Below the pieces are notes generated by a model that did not search any database, was not told the origin of the DNA, and saw only the letters and a program-made list of their open reading frames with translations. From NCBI GenBank assembly GCA_001600615.1, contig BCKK01000002.1, positions 62,001 to 126,000 on the forward strand: a DNA stretch of 64,000 nt, read 5' to 3'. This DNA is from Dioszegia crocea (lineage: Eukaryota; Basidiomycota; Tremellomycetes; Tremellales; Bulleribasidiaceae). This document shows, one piece after another, positions 43,469 to 55,200 of the stretch (position 1 is its first letter; the number at the start of each line of letters is the position of its first letter). The translations under genes were made by a program, and so were the position numbers.

Positions 43469-46461
43469 TCAGTATAGCTCTTCGTCTGACCCAACATGCT
43501 TGTGGCCCTTCTTAAGCGGCGAGCCGACTTTAGCTATCTCGTCAACCCCTTCCTTGGACTGCCGGACTAAAATGCACTCACGGGCATATATCAGACTTTT
43601 GCGCTTCGCTTCTGCCACGCCTGATTGTGATGCAGCTGGGCATTATCAGCTTGGACCGGAGCAGGCAGCACAGCATGTTGGGACAGCTTACCCGGATGAG
43701 AGTAGATACTGCCGGGTCCAATTGAGCTAGACATCGACAGCGCCGCAAGTGATTTAGGCTCCATGCTCTTTCTCCTCTAGATTCATCAGCCATCTGTCAG
43801 GTTCCATACAGGCCACCAAGGGCTCACCTTGGAGAAGACACTCTCATCAGCCACCTCAACCACAAATTTGGCCTCATCAAGCCTCTTCCCAGCTTCTTTA
43901 CTTCTCGTCACCCAGCTTAGACCAACAATGAATGGTAAAAATCCGCATCCCGGCTCTTCCTCGTCGAGCTGCTTTTGCTTTCGGTACCAGTTCAGAGTGG
44001 CCGGTCGACCCGCTTTGTAGATAATATGGGTACATGAGTCTGATGGTCTGCTCAAGACCTGACTTGTCAGTGACCCGTTCATCAACCAGGAAAAAGCAGC
44101 AAAACTCACCCTTGCACCGAGACTCCTAAGCATATCTGCAAAGATGCCCGAGCTGTCTGAACCATCCGCAGTCCAAACATCCACAAAGGCCACTACGCCC
44201 TTCAAGCAACCCATCCCACTGGTTGAAGTCACAATAGCCGCCAGACTTTTGTCTCCTGCGCCCTCGGCCTCGCCTTCCGCACCGTTATTCACCACCGCGC
44301 CAGATACCGACGTTCCTCCTGTGACAGAGTATCGAGGTTTGTGGACTGCCGACAGTCGCGATGATCCTCCCCCAGTCCCCGCACCTGTAGACTTTGCCAG
44401 AAGTATGTTCTCCTTTTGCCCCTCCACTGCCAAGGCAGCAAGACTCGAGCGGGCAGATGAAGAAGCCAATGAGGGCCTGCGAGTAGGCTCTACAGCCGGA
44501 GCGTCCTTCTTCACTTTAAGCCGCTCGAGCGCTTCGCTCAGCCCATGCAGGCTCCGGCTGGTATCCATCCAGCCTTCACGCCTTGTGCTGAGGCTGAGAG
44601 ACTGGCGCTCGGCAGATGGCTGATTGTCACGGGGTGCGGGAGCCGAGACTGATCGGAGGGGTTCGCGGGTGTGCGTAGAGGGATGAGACGCGTGTGACGT
44701 GGGGTTGGATGTGGGTACATCTCGATGGATAGGTTCGATAATGTGAGAGGGGACGGGAACGGATATTTGTCTATCGCGTGGTCGGGCGACAGGTCCAGAG
44801 CCCAGACTGGAGGGGTAGGATGGTTTACGCCGGATGGGCTGATCCGACGACTCGGTAGATTGGGAAGGACGATTGGAGCTTTGAGCAAGCGCAGTGCTGG
44901 TAGTAGATCGAGACATAGGGTGCTGGGACGCTACACCCAGACTGCCTAATGCGGATCGTTTGAGAGATCCGGCCGTGGAGGAGGGCGCAGCTGGTGCTCG
45001 GGTTGAGGAGGGAGGGGGTTTGGTAGCGCGTAAAGGGATTCGTGAGGGAGGCAGCATTCCGCCTACGTGTGCTGAGTAGGGGACTGTTCGCGATACAGCC
45101 GGCGATGAGGATTGCTGCGCGTCCATGTCGACATCCTCGGACGAAGGTATGGGAGTGCGTGAGGGTGCCGAAGCGGGAGCTTTGGCCACGGGTGCGATGG
45201 GGCGTGAGAAGTACTGTGAGATAGAGGACTGAGTCGTCGGACCGCTCGAAGTAGCCGTAAGCGGAGGTGTTGTAGTGGTAGGCTTCTTTGCCATTCCAAA
45301 GCGGGAAACGCCAGAAAGGCCTTTGCGGGGAGATGCGGCAATCGTGTACGGAGCAGGGGGTGGGGCGAGGGACGAGGCCGAGGCGGGAGGTCGTGCGGTG
45401 GCTGATGGGAAGCCGCTTTGGACAGGTTTGAATATCGGAGATGAAGGTGAGAATGGGGGTTTAGAGGTTGGGGGAGGATGAGGGGGTGTTGTCGAAACCA
45501 CAAAGATGGGATTTATCAATGGTGGTATGCTTTGACTTTGGAGGACGGGTACAGTCGGCGATGTTCGCTGCTGCACTGGACTCTGAGAAGAGAAGTCGGT
45601 GGCCATATCCACATCTTCTCCCCCATCCATATCCTCCATCGCCATGCTGATCTCCGCATCCGACCAACCACCCTGTTTTGTCTCCAAGTCAACTTCCGCC
45701 TTCTCCCGCTTCGCCTCCAGCTTGCACCTCATACTCTTTGACCCAAACTCCCAAATGCTCTTCTGGGGCGTGTCCCGAGTATCTATCCTCGGCACTGGAC
45801 TATCCCCAAGAAGCATCTCGTCCGAACTCATCGAATTACCCTCGTCAGCCGGGGACAGCTGCCCTTGAATCCTATTAGGCGTATGGGCCAGAGGGTGAAC
45901 CCATCTCGCCCCCGGTTTGGACGATGCGACGTGGGTGACCTTGCGTACTGGCGTTGAGGGTACTCCTGGACGATCCGAGGGGATGACAGTCTGCTTCACG
46001 TGCATCCGGCTGGACGTCGAGGCCAACCGACGAGGTTCGGGGGAATATAACCGTGATTTCTTCGCCACCCCGCCATCTTCACCAGCCTTCCTCTTTCCGC
46101 CGGTCGTACTGGATCCAGACCCAGCCGAAGAGATAGATAAATCTTTCGGACTATCATCGCCGAGGACGAGGATGCGTTTCCGAGCCAAGCCTAAACCCGT
46201 TGTTGTTGAGCGTTTCAGCGTCGTGCTGGCTTTGCGCGAGCTGGACAATGTTGGTCGAGTGAGAGAAGACGATGTTACTGTTGAGCTGAGGAAGGAGGAG
46301 GAGGCTAGCCGGGCCATAGAGCGGGTGGAGACGGATGAGGAAAGTCGGGAGGTGGATTGGCCTAGAGTAGAGCGGTCCATGTTGGCTAGGACCGGGATAA
46401 AGGCAAAATCAGGCGCGTGAGGAGGGGGATGGTACACCTCCAAGGACGACGGGAGATGCAC
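43469..46461 (-). CDS. BRCT-domain protein (microcephalin-like)
   Basis: Exons 44110-46461, 43828-44058, 43692-43776, 43582-43635 and 43469-43533 sum to 928 aa. The Met at 46380 (MDRSTLGQSTSR) is an equally good start. About 700 residues are Ser/Thr/Pro-rich with basic patches (KRILVLGDDSPKDL, KRKAGEDGGVAKKSR) and PQKSIWEFGSKSMRCKLEAK. Near the C-terminus is a BRCT domain: KGVVAFVDVWTADGSDSSGI, FADMLRSLGARVLSRPSDSC, THIIYKAGRPATLNWYRK and PFIVGLSWVTRSKEAGKR. BRCT domains bind phosphoproteins in DNA-damage and chromosome-condensation pathways. The last four exons extend the protein beyond an earlier in-frame stop (43786) to RKSMEPKSLAALSM and RKSLIYAPKVGSPLKKG. A single BRCT with this tail resembles fungal microcephalin-like proteins. 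Confidence 0.75.
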
Positions 46462-46972
46462 GGGACTCGGGAGGGTATGACCAGGACGCTATGTAGGCAC
46501 TGTTCTTTGGATGTGGAGCTGGCTGTAAGCCACCCTGTGTCGGTACAGTATGTGAGAGATGAGGTGAATTTGAGCAGTTGGTCAGTCTTGTTGACGGTCC
46601 GCCAGCAGCGGGATAGCGCCCGCCCATAACTGATCCCGTCACATAAGGTGAAGTCACAGATGACACTGTGACATGTCACAAGATGGGCTCTTGAGTGATT
46701 GTCTCCTACACTTGGATTCCTACCTCGTTGTGGCATGGATATATTGCTGAATCAGTCAATAGGAAGTCTGAAGGAGATGTCAGAAAGTATGATCCATTAG
46801 AGCCCTGTCACTCGGTAGCCTTTGCATCGTCATGCATCCTGGTGTGACAACGGCTTTACCCCGCACCTCGTCTGTCGCGGATTGCGGGGTAGATGTCAGA
46901 GCGCGAAGGACAGAGCCAAGCTTGGAGCCTCGAGGTCTAAGCAGTTCTCTGTCGCTTTGCACTATAGATCCC
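46462..46972. other. Divergent promoter between BRCT gene and RAV1
   Basis: About 511 nt. The repeated TGACA/TGTCA words near 46650-46680 (ACAGATGACACTGTGACATG) form a short imperfect palindrome. No TATA box is clear and no gene is seen. Confidence 0.4.
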
Positions 46973-49900
46973 ATGTCTTTGCGCCTACGCCAGGCCATCC
47001 CAGGACAACCGAGCGTCAGGTCTTCGCATGGGCTTACGACGCTATCTGTTGATGGAAAGCCTTACATCGTGCGTTGCTCGTCCCAAGGATCGCACACCCT
47101 GACGTATCTAGGCATATATCTCGGCGTCCAATGTTGTGTTACTCGACCATGAGCTCGAGCTTACCAGTACACTCCCATTCTGGTCTGCACTGCCTCATCG
47201 AGCTGCATCGTCATCGAAGCAGGAAGTAGAAGGCGTGATCGCCAATAAGCTCGACGGACTGGTTCGTGCCTTTCACACTGAGGAATCGGAGGGGATAGCT
47301 GAATGACGGCAGATCATTGCTTGGAGCGGAGTTCATGCTGTCCTGTGGCACAGTGTGAAGACGAAGGGTATTAGTGAATGGAAGACTCACTCGACATTGG
47401 TACTCTCTGCCCCAGTCACCTGTTTGGACTACAAATCTGGTACGCTTCTCGATGCCAATTGCGAGTGTGACCTGAGCTGATCGCTAGGCATTCTTACCAT
47501 AGGTACCCGAAACGGTGTCGAACTATGGAGACATAATCCACAGTCCGCAATCGTGGTATGGGACAGGGTCTGGGAGAGGTGAGATTCAGCCGAAGATGGA
47601 TCTGACGGAGCAGACAATTACCGAGCCCCAGCTCTATTGCCATCTCGCCCGCTTCAGGACATATCGCATGCTTCTCCAAGGTGTGTATTACCATCTCTGA
47701 GACGGAATCATCTTACTGATCCGTCGAAGTCTGAAAGATGTGTCCGTGTCTTGACGATCAACGTCCAAGGACAACTGTCCGGTATGCCTCAGGAAATGCG
47801 GCACCCGAGGGAATTGCAATGGATAGGTTGGAGAAAACCGCGCTCGTCTACGTGAGTGGCCCGTAATTCTTACCAGATCTGAGCTGAACATTGGTAGCAG
47901 TGGAGATGCCCATCTATACACTATCACTTCCAACTCGGTCTTGCGAATATACGCACCGGTGCTCGATGATCCGGCGTGGTTCCAGCTACACTCAATATTG
48001 GACGGACGGGCGTTTGTTAGGACGGGCAGTGAGGGTGCAAAGGGGTCAAAGGGGAAGACGACCGTGGCTACAGAGTCAAAGGGACGGATATGGCCCTTGG
48101 AGGCGGATATAGTGCGGGAAGCTCTTGAGCGGGCGCTCAGCGAGGGTGAGGGGAACGGTCCGCAGGAAGGAGTCCGCAAGACGATGGAAACTCTTTTGGG
48201 AGAAGAGACAGACTTGGTCTTTTGGGTCGGGGACGATGGCGCCCTATCTGTACGATCGGTTTTAGTGAGTTGATCCTTCGGCCCAGGTGAATCAAGCTGA
48301 TGGCGCAGAATATGGATCGCAAACCGCCGACGCTGCTCAAATCAGTTCCACTGGCACACACTTGCTTGCCTCCAGGTGCATTATCGGCTACACATCGATC
48401 TCCACCACATCTGATGTTATTGCCAGGCTCTGCAAGCCTACTCGCCATAAATCCTCCGACCGACATTGCCCCACACATCCAATCTATACCCATCTCACTT
48501 CCCTCTATACTCGCTGGCCATGCTACAGCGCTCTCGCCTACTCCAGCCTCACCTCCAGAGAACCCTCGTCCGGTACAGCTACATTCCGACATCCGATCTC
48601 TGGTCCGGACACCGAACGGTCGCGGTCTACTGGCCGTCTCCGAGTCAGGCGAGATAGGTGTTTGGGCGAAACTTCAGCGGGGAAGACCTAAGAGAGGTGT
48701 CAAACAGCTCAACACTCTCGTAGGACGGGGTCGTTGGATGACTGAGCCCTCGGCACCTCCCGATATATGTGCAATATTCGCCAAGGGCCGGGCTATTGTC
48801 ACTTTCTCCCATCCTCCAGACGCACCTCGGATAACGCTTCAACACTTGGATCCGGACGCTACGTCACCTACACCAGCCGTTTCGCTGCCTGACTTCCACA
48901 TTCCACCAGGAGAGACGATCAAGATGATTATGGCGGTGTCGGATATTGATGATGGGCGGAGTGGGGCCGGGCGGAGGACTGAGCGAGCCTTCATCATGGC
49001 TGTCAGCGGGTCGGGCGAGGCGTGGGTCTGGAGCGTGATTTCCCGACGGGACGTTTCTGAGGATGAGAGCTCGGAGAAAAGTGTACCAGATATCCGGCTC
49101 TTATCTCGGTACACATTGCCGGTCGAGGCTGGAGGTAATCCCGGTCGGCCACCGATACTTGTTCTTCCGGTGGATCCGATGGGCTGGCATCAGTCCATAG
49201 TGGATTGGAAGACGGATACTCCGCTGCAGGATATGGTGCTCACCATCTCGGAGGCGGGTGTGCTTGAATTTTGGAGGCCTAGGCTGTGCCATCACATCGC
49301 GCAGGGAGACAGTCGGATTGCCAACACATCCGGCAATGAGGATGGGAATGGCTTCAGCAAGGAGGCTGCCTGGATCAGGAGCGGTCTCGTACATACCGGC
49401 ATTTCCCACATCAAGATGGCGCGATGCAGTTCGAGGAAAAAGACAGTACTGGTCAGGGTTGGCCATGGAGGAGAGCAGGAGATGACAATTTGGGATTCGA
49501 ATGTCAGCGAATTTTCGACCGGCCTGGAATTGTCGAAAATTTACGGGTGAGTGATGCTGTTTGCGAAAAGTATCCGATGATTATTAACGATGGTAGGAAA
49601 GATGAGGTTATCCAAGATCTGGATTGGACAACAACATCCGATCTGCAATCTGTCCTTGCTGTTGGATTCCCGCACAAGGTGGAGCTGGTCTGCGAGCAGC
49701 GTATGAGCTATGTGGATGATACGCCTGGATGGGCTACATTTGTCACCATTGATCTCAAGCAGTAAGCTCCAAGCAATTCCTGACATAGCCGGTATAGGAG
49801 CTAATCGTAGATACACCACAGTGCCGATCAACGATTCGATATGGCTGGCCGGCGGTTCACTTGCCGTAGGCTGCGGGAATCAGCTATACCTCTTCAGCCG

Positions 49901-52176
49901 CTTCATCGACCGCCAGTCCCCGCCGTCAACGCCTGAGTTCTCAAAAAGGAAAGCTCACGACGAAAGCGATGATGTCGAAGACATTTTCCAACTTATCGCA
50001 CATCAGAATGGACCCCTGTTGGATTATCATCCGACTGTACTTGCACAATGTCTGCTCTGGAGTAAGTCTTTCAGCTGAGCGATCTGACCTGAACATGGCT
50101 TATCAAAACAGACAAGCTGGATCTGGTCAAAGAAGTATTGGTCAGCCTGAGACGTAGTCTACAGACATGCGAAGAGGAGGGATCCAAACCGCTGGTGTTC
50201 AAACGCCTTGACCCGATGTCCTTCTCGACACGAGCAACTAGCACTCTACGGACTGGAAAGAAGCTCGCGCCGAAATACGAGTCCTTATTCGACACTGCGC
50301 CTGATCCAAGCAGCAATGATGACGATACCGGAGGTTTCAACCAAAGCACCATCAGCGATCTCATCGAGCGACTGGAAAGTAATACCGTCTACATTCCCTT
50401 GTCCTCGAATGAGCTATCCATGCTCGCTACCTTGGCTCAAGCCACTGTCGAAGTTGAACGCCAACGTCGATCTCTCGATATATGCGGTCTTCGATACCTC
50501 ATCTCAATTCGCATGTTTGTCAACTACAATCGGCTGCAAGGGCGAATCAGCGGTACGGCCACGCCCGCTTCCTCGGGATCTGCGAGACCAGCGGCAAGGT
50601 TATCATTTCGGAATATTGTGTGGGCGACACATAGCGAGAGTGATGATGTTCTCTTGGCGGCGGCAACAGAATGTTGTGAGGGTGGAAAGATGTTCTGGGC
50701 CGATGCAAAGCGATTGGGCGTGTTTTTGTGGATGAAGTCTGCCGAAGCCAGTGTGAGTCCTACCTGATACAGTCGCGTAAGGATCTTGTTGACTGACCGG
50801 CAGAAATCGCAACTGGAAATACTGGCTCGTAACAGATTCATGATGGACGAAGACCGAGATCCGACTTGCTGCTCGCTCATCTTCTTTGCGCTGGGCAAGA
50901 AGAAGGTGGTACATGGTCTATGGAGACAGGCGCCGGGGCACAAGGAGCAGAATCTCATGCTCAAGTTCCTGGCGAATGACTTTGAGCTGGAGAGGTGGAA
51001 AGTCGCAGCTACCAAGAATGCGTATGCTTTGCTCAGTCGGCAGAGATATGGTGCGTACTTGCAGAATTCTGGCGATTATACTCGGGCTGATCAATTGCAG
51101 AGTATGCAGCGGCATTCTTCATGTTGGCTGGCAGTCCCAAAGACGCAATCACCATCGTTCTTCGCCAGCTCGACGATTGGCAATTGGCCTTCGCGCTCGC
51201 TCGGGTTGTGGAGAACGGGACGGAGGGGCCCATGGTCAAGTGGATATTGTCAGATACGGTGATACCGCTCGCATTTGCTGGGGGTCATCGCTGGTTGGCA
51301 ACTTGGGCATTTTGGACTCTTGGTCGGCGAGATCTGGCTGTGCGGGTTCTTATTGTAAGTCTATGCTTTGACAAAAGGTGGTTGTCCCGCTAACGATTGC
51401 AGTCTCCTATGAGCGATGTGGCTTTAGACTGGAGTGAGGGGAAATCAATACCGGTCGGAAATCCCGAGAATGACGATCCGAGCTTGCTGTTGCTATTTCA
51501 ATACCTGAAAAGCAGAAGTTTGCAGACTGCGAAGGGGACGAGCGAAATCAAAGGAAAGACAGAGTTTGACTTCGTTCTGCACAATGCGAGGGTATTCTGC
51601 AGGATGGGTAAGCCTTCTTGCTGGAAACCGTCAAAGTGATGCTCACTATTCAAAGGCTGCCATCCTCTCGCTTTGGATCTCATACGATCGTGGTCATTCG
51701 AGCGACCCTTCTTCCCTCTAGTCCGACCTCGTACCAGAAGTCGGCTGCTTTCCTCTGCCCCAACTCTTTCAGACGCTTCTCGCATTGCCAGTCCGAGCCC
51801 CAAGCCCGTCCGACCTTCCCTCGAGAGCGCCTCTCCGTCCTTCACCCGCACTCGGCGGCCATCGTTCATGCTCTCCTCTCATGGCAGGCGGGAGAGCATG
51901 GTAATGGATATGGACGTGATGACGGTGGAAGAGAGTGCAAGCGTCGCCCCCACAAGACCGACAAGTCCTATCAAGGCCGGCTTGGGAGGGGTGTTCGAGG
52001 ATGAGGAAAGCGATGGTGCATATAAGCTGAATGGCCAGGCTGGGAAAATGGACAAGGAGGAGGAGAAGAAGAAGGAAGAAGTACAAGCACCGAGGAAGAT
52101 GGGAAATTTAATGAAGGAGCTGAAGCAGGATGTACAGCAAGGGGCTATGGAGTTCAACATGGACAACTTCTTCTAG
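46973..52176 (+). CDS. RAV1: RAVE complex subunit Rav1 (rabconnectin-3/DMXL homologue)
   Basis: Start MSLRLRQAIPGQPSVRSSHG. First exons: 46973-47068, 47112-47261, 47313-47439, 47503-47578, then from 47614 on, with many more short introns. The N-terminal WD-repeat part contains IAYISASNVVLLDHELELTS, LPFWSALPHRAASS, LIIAWSGVHAVLWH, TRNGVELWRHNPQSAIVVW, TITSNSVLRIYAPVLDDPAW and KKTVLVRVGHGGEQEMTIWD. The C-terminal Rav1p domain has LARNRFMMDEDRDPTCCSLI, LFALGKKKVVHGLWRQAPGH, NDFELERWKVAATKNAYALL and DDWQLAFALARVVE. It ends MKELKQDVQQGAMEFNMDNFF-like, the conserved family tail. RAVE reassembles the V-ATPase V1 and Vo sectors. Donors are sometimes weak (GTTCGT at 47262) and one intron is only 35 nt (47579-47613). 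Convergent with the TOR-like gene, 48 nt apart. Confidence 0.9.
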
Positions 52177-52224
52177 GCGAGCAGCCGTGTCGGTAGTAGA
52201 TACATCATGCACATCCTAGAAATA

Positions 52225-55200
52225 TCACCATTGTGGAATCCACCCTAGAACATAGCCTGAGATGGTCAGAAGGGCAGAGCCAGTTGAAGTCAAGAGCACT
52301 CACCCTGGGCTAGATTAGCAGGATCTGTCGCCTCAGCAATCAAAAGCTGAACCTGTTCCTGAATCTCTAACGGTTGCTCTGAGCCATTCTCATGACCTAG
52401 AGAAGTCGCGTTAGCGTATGTCTTCTCCACGCTTAGACGAGAGGCTCACCCGCCAGCTTCCGCTCGATGGCTGCCAAAACTTTCAGCGCCCTCGCATTCG
52501 TCATTGCGCCCCCGGCGACTTTGGCCACCCAACTATCGTTTGTGTAATCAACATCAACAAGACTGTTATCGATTCGGGTGTAAATGTCCAGATCACCCTC
52601 TTTGCGGGGTATGGCTGGAGCGACGCTCTGACCCACCGTCCGAGTCACTGGTGTTGGGTTCAGCCGCATTGTCTGGTCTTGACATGTTTGCTGTACATAA
52701 GGTTGAGTAGTTGTTGTTTCGGGTGTGGCGTCGACTGCGGTAGAAGGAGTTGTGTTTGCCTGGTCATTCAGCCCGAGTCGACGTGAACGCGGAGAAAATT
52801 CACGTACCGTCCAATGTAGCAGCGGATCATAGAGGAAAGCTTCCAACATCGCGAGCAGAGTACCTCTATTCTCTCTGAGGACCTCCATGGTCAATTTTGA
52901 CGCCTTCTTGTAGCTCCCTCGAGTCCCAGGAACAGCATGACCTTTGTGGCTGACAAGCTACAGGTTTAGCGATCAGACTGCTGAAAGGTTTGACCGGAAA
53001 CTCACCTCGAACGCATTGGTCATCATTCGCGTCAATCGGAAGGGGACCTTTTCAGGCAAGTAAGAGCGATCCTGAGACACACAGAAGAGCTGGGAATTAG
53101 CTCTTTGGCTTTACACAGAGAAGGCGAAGAGCAAAGATAGACGAACATCACCAAAGTCGATGTGCAGTGCTCCCCAGGTCAGCTGGTCAACCAGAATGTT
53201 TGAGCCATGCCGGTCTCCCAAGCCGATGACATGTCCAACAAAGCCTGCAGCTTGTCAGCTGACAAGACGAAGACGGCACTTGAAATTTGATGAGCTTACT
53301 ACCGACGCCCAAGGTCCGAGCAAAATTTGTGCGCCTTCGGATCCATATCTCGGACGATGGACTTCGTTGCCACAGGATGTCTTTCAGCTCGCCTGGGGAA
53401 GCATCAGCTCGGCGGAGGAAATCTCTTCATCGGCTTTGACCTACTTTGTTTGGAATGGGACCACGCGGCGTTCAGGCGCTTCACCTTTTCAGGAATGCTG
53501 AGCTTGTCGTAACGGTCCATCTCCGCCGACATATCCAGACGAGGCTTGTCGTGCAGAGAATCAAAGTTTTCAGGCTCATACTGCCGAGTCAGCGTCATCA
53601 AACATGGACTGCAGGAGAAAGCCATGAGCTGACTCACTCCAAGCATTGAAGCTAGCTCTTTGTCACTCAAACTGCTGTTCTTGTTCTTCTCCCTGTTGGC
53701 TTGAATCATACCCTGCAGCCTAGTATGTCAGCCGGTAAAGCGGAACGACCCCGAAGATCGAACTCACTGCTGAGTGTTCGGAACCCAGCTCAAAAGGCCT
53801 GCCGAAGGGGACAATGGGATGACCTGGTAAGGCAGCAAGTGTAGATTCCGGCTGAACGACCCTTCGCTATGGTTGAGGAGCGTGTTGATGAGGGTGAACA
53901 GCTGCATAATACGCTCGTCTCCTCGAAGATCCTCATTTCCTGCAGGGTCAGTCCATGGCATGGCACATTTCTTCTCACTCACCTTTGAGCAGGAAAGTAA
54001 AGTCTGTATAGTCGTCCCGCTGAGAGCGCCACGATCGAATTGACAACTTCCTGGGCAACATCTTCGAGTTGAGAATGTCGACAGTGGCCGGAAACGAGTC
54101 GATGAATGCCTGATCATCGAGTTTGGTCTGAGGATCATATTCGCCTGGAAGAATCAGCTACGACATAAGGAAATCTAGGTGGCGCATACCTGGGACAGTC
54201 AAGATGCAATCCCGCAAGGCTAGTAACTTCGGCGCTGTGTCGCGCAGCAACAGCTTTGGATGAGGACATTTGTACTGCTGCGCAATAGCCGTGTCGAGAT
54301 TACCGAACAGCTTGTACAGCTCAGTGTAGGCAGTATTGACATAGCCGACCGAGCGGGTAGACCTATACCGCCGAAGGACGGTGTAGATGGAATCGATGTG
54401 CCGCCCGAACCGCTGTACGAACGCATCCTCGTCGGGAGTTTCAGGATGAGAAAGCGATTTGTAATCCTCCTTCCATGTTTCCGGTACCTCATGCCATGCG
54501 ATCTCCATGAGATCTGTTCTGGGGAGGCACTTATCAATGAGGCTCCGCCATCTGTAATGTGAGAATGCGTCCGAAGACGTCGACGTAATGACTCACTTCT
54601 CCATCCACGACGTCGACACTCGGATCAGCTCCCTTCCGATCGTTTCAGCCTGCTTGACGAGCGCTCCGCCATCTTTCATCGTGCAGATATGATCCATAAC
54701 GATCTTCGCAGCATCTCTATGCTCTGCCTTGCTCTGACTGGCGGTTAATAAGGGCCAGATGATTGCGTGTGGATAGGCGGAAGCGATATTCTTGAGAAGG
54801 CCGACGAGGACGGCTTGGAGGTCGCGATGCTGGGTGCCTAAGCGAGCGATGAGTTGAGGAACGGCGGTGAGCCATAATGACACTGGGGTCAACGCGAGCT
54901 GGTGTTCCGCCTCAATCAAGACCGAATCCGCCTCGCCGTATCGAAACCAAATAGTAACGAGACGAAGAAGAGCTTTGATCATCTTCACTGGGGATGCTTC
55001 GGCGCGGATAGCCTGGAAGAGACCGCGTATGGCAGGGACCACTATCATAGATCAGCCAGCGCACATCTCCAGACCTTCAGACAGCAAACTTACCGTAATT
55101 ATTGATAGCTACTGGGTCTTTCCGATCGTGGTTCTTCGTCTCAAAGATGGCCATCGCAGCGGCAGACAGGGAGAATGAACCAGTGAACCTATATGTCAGT

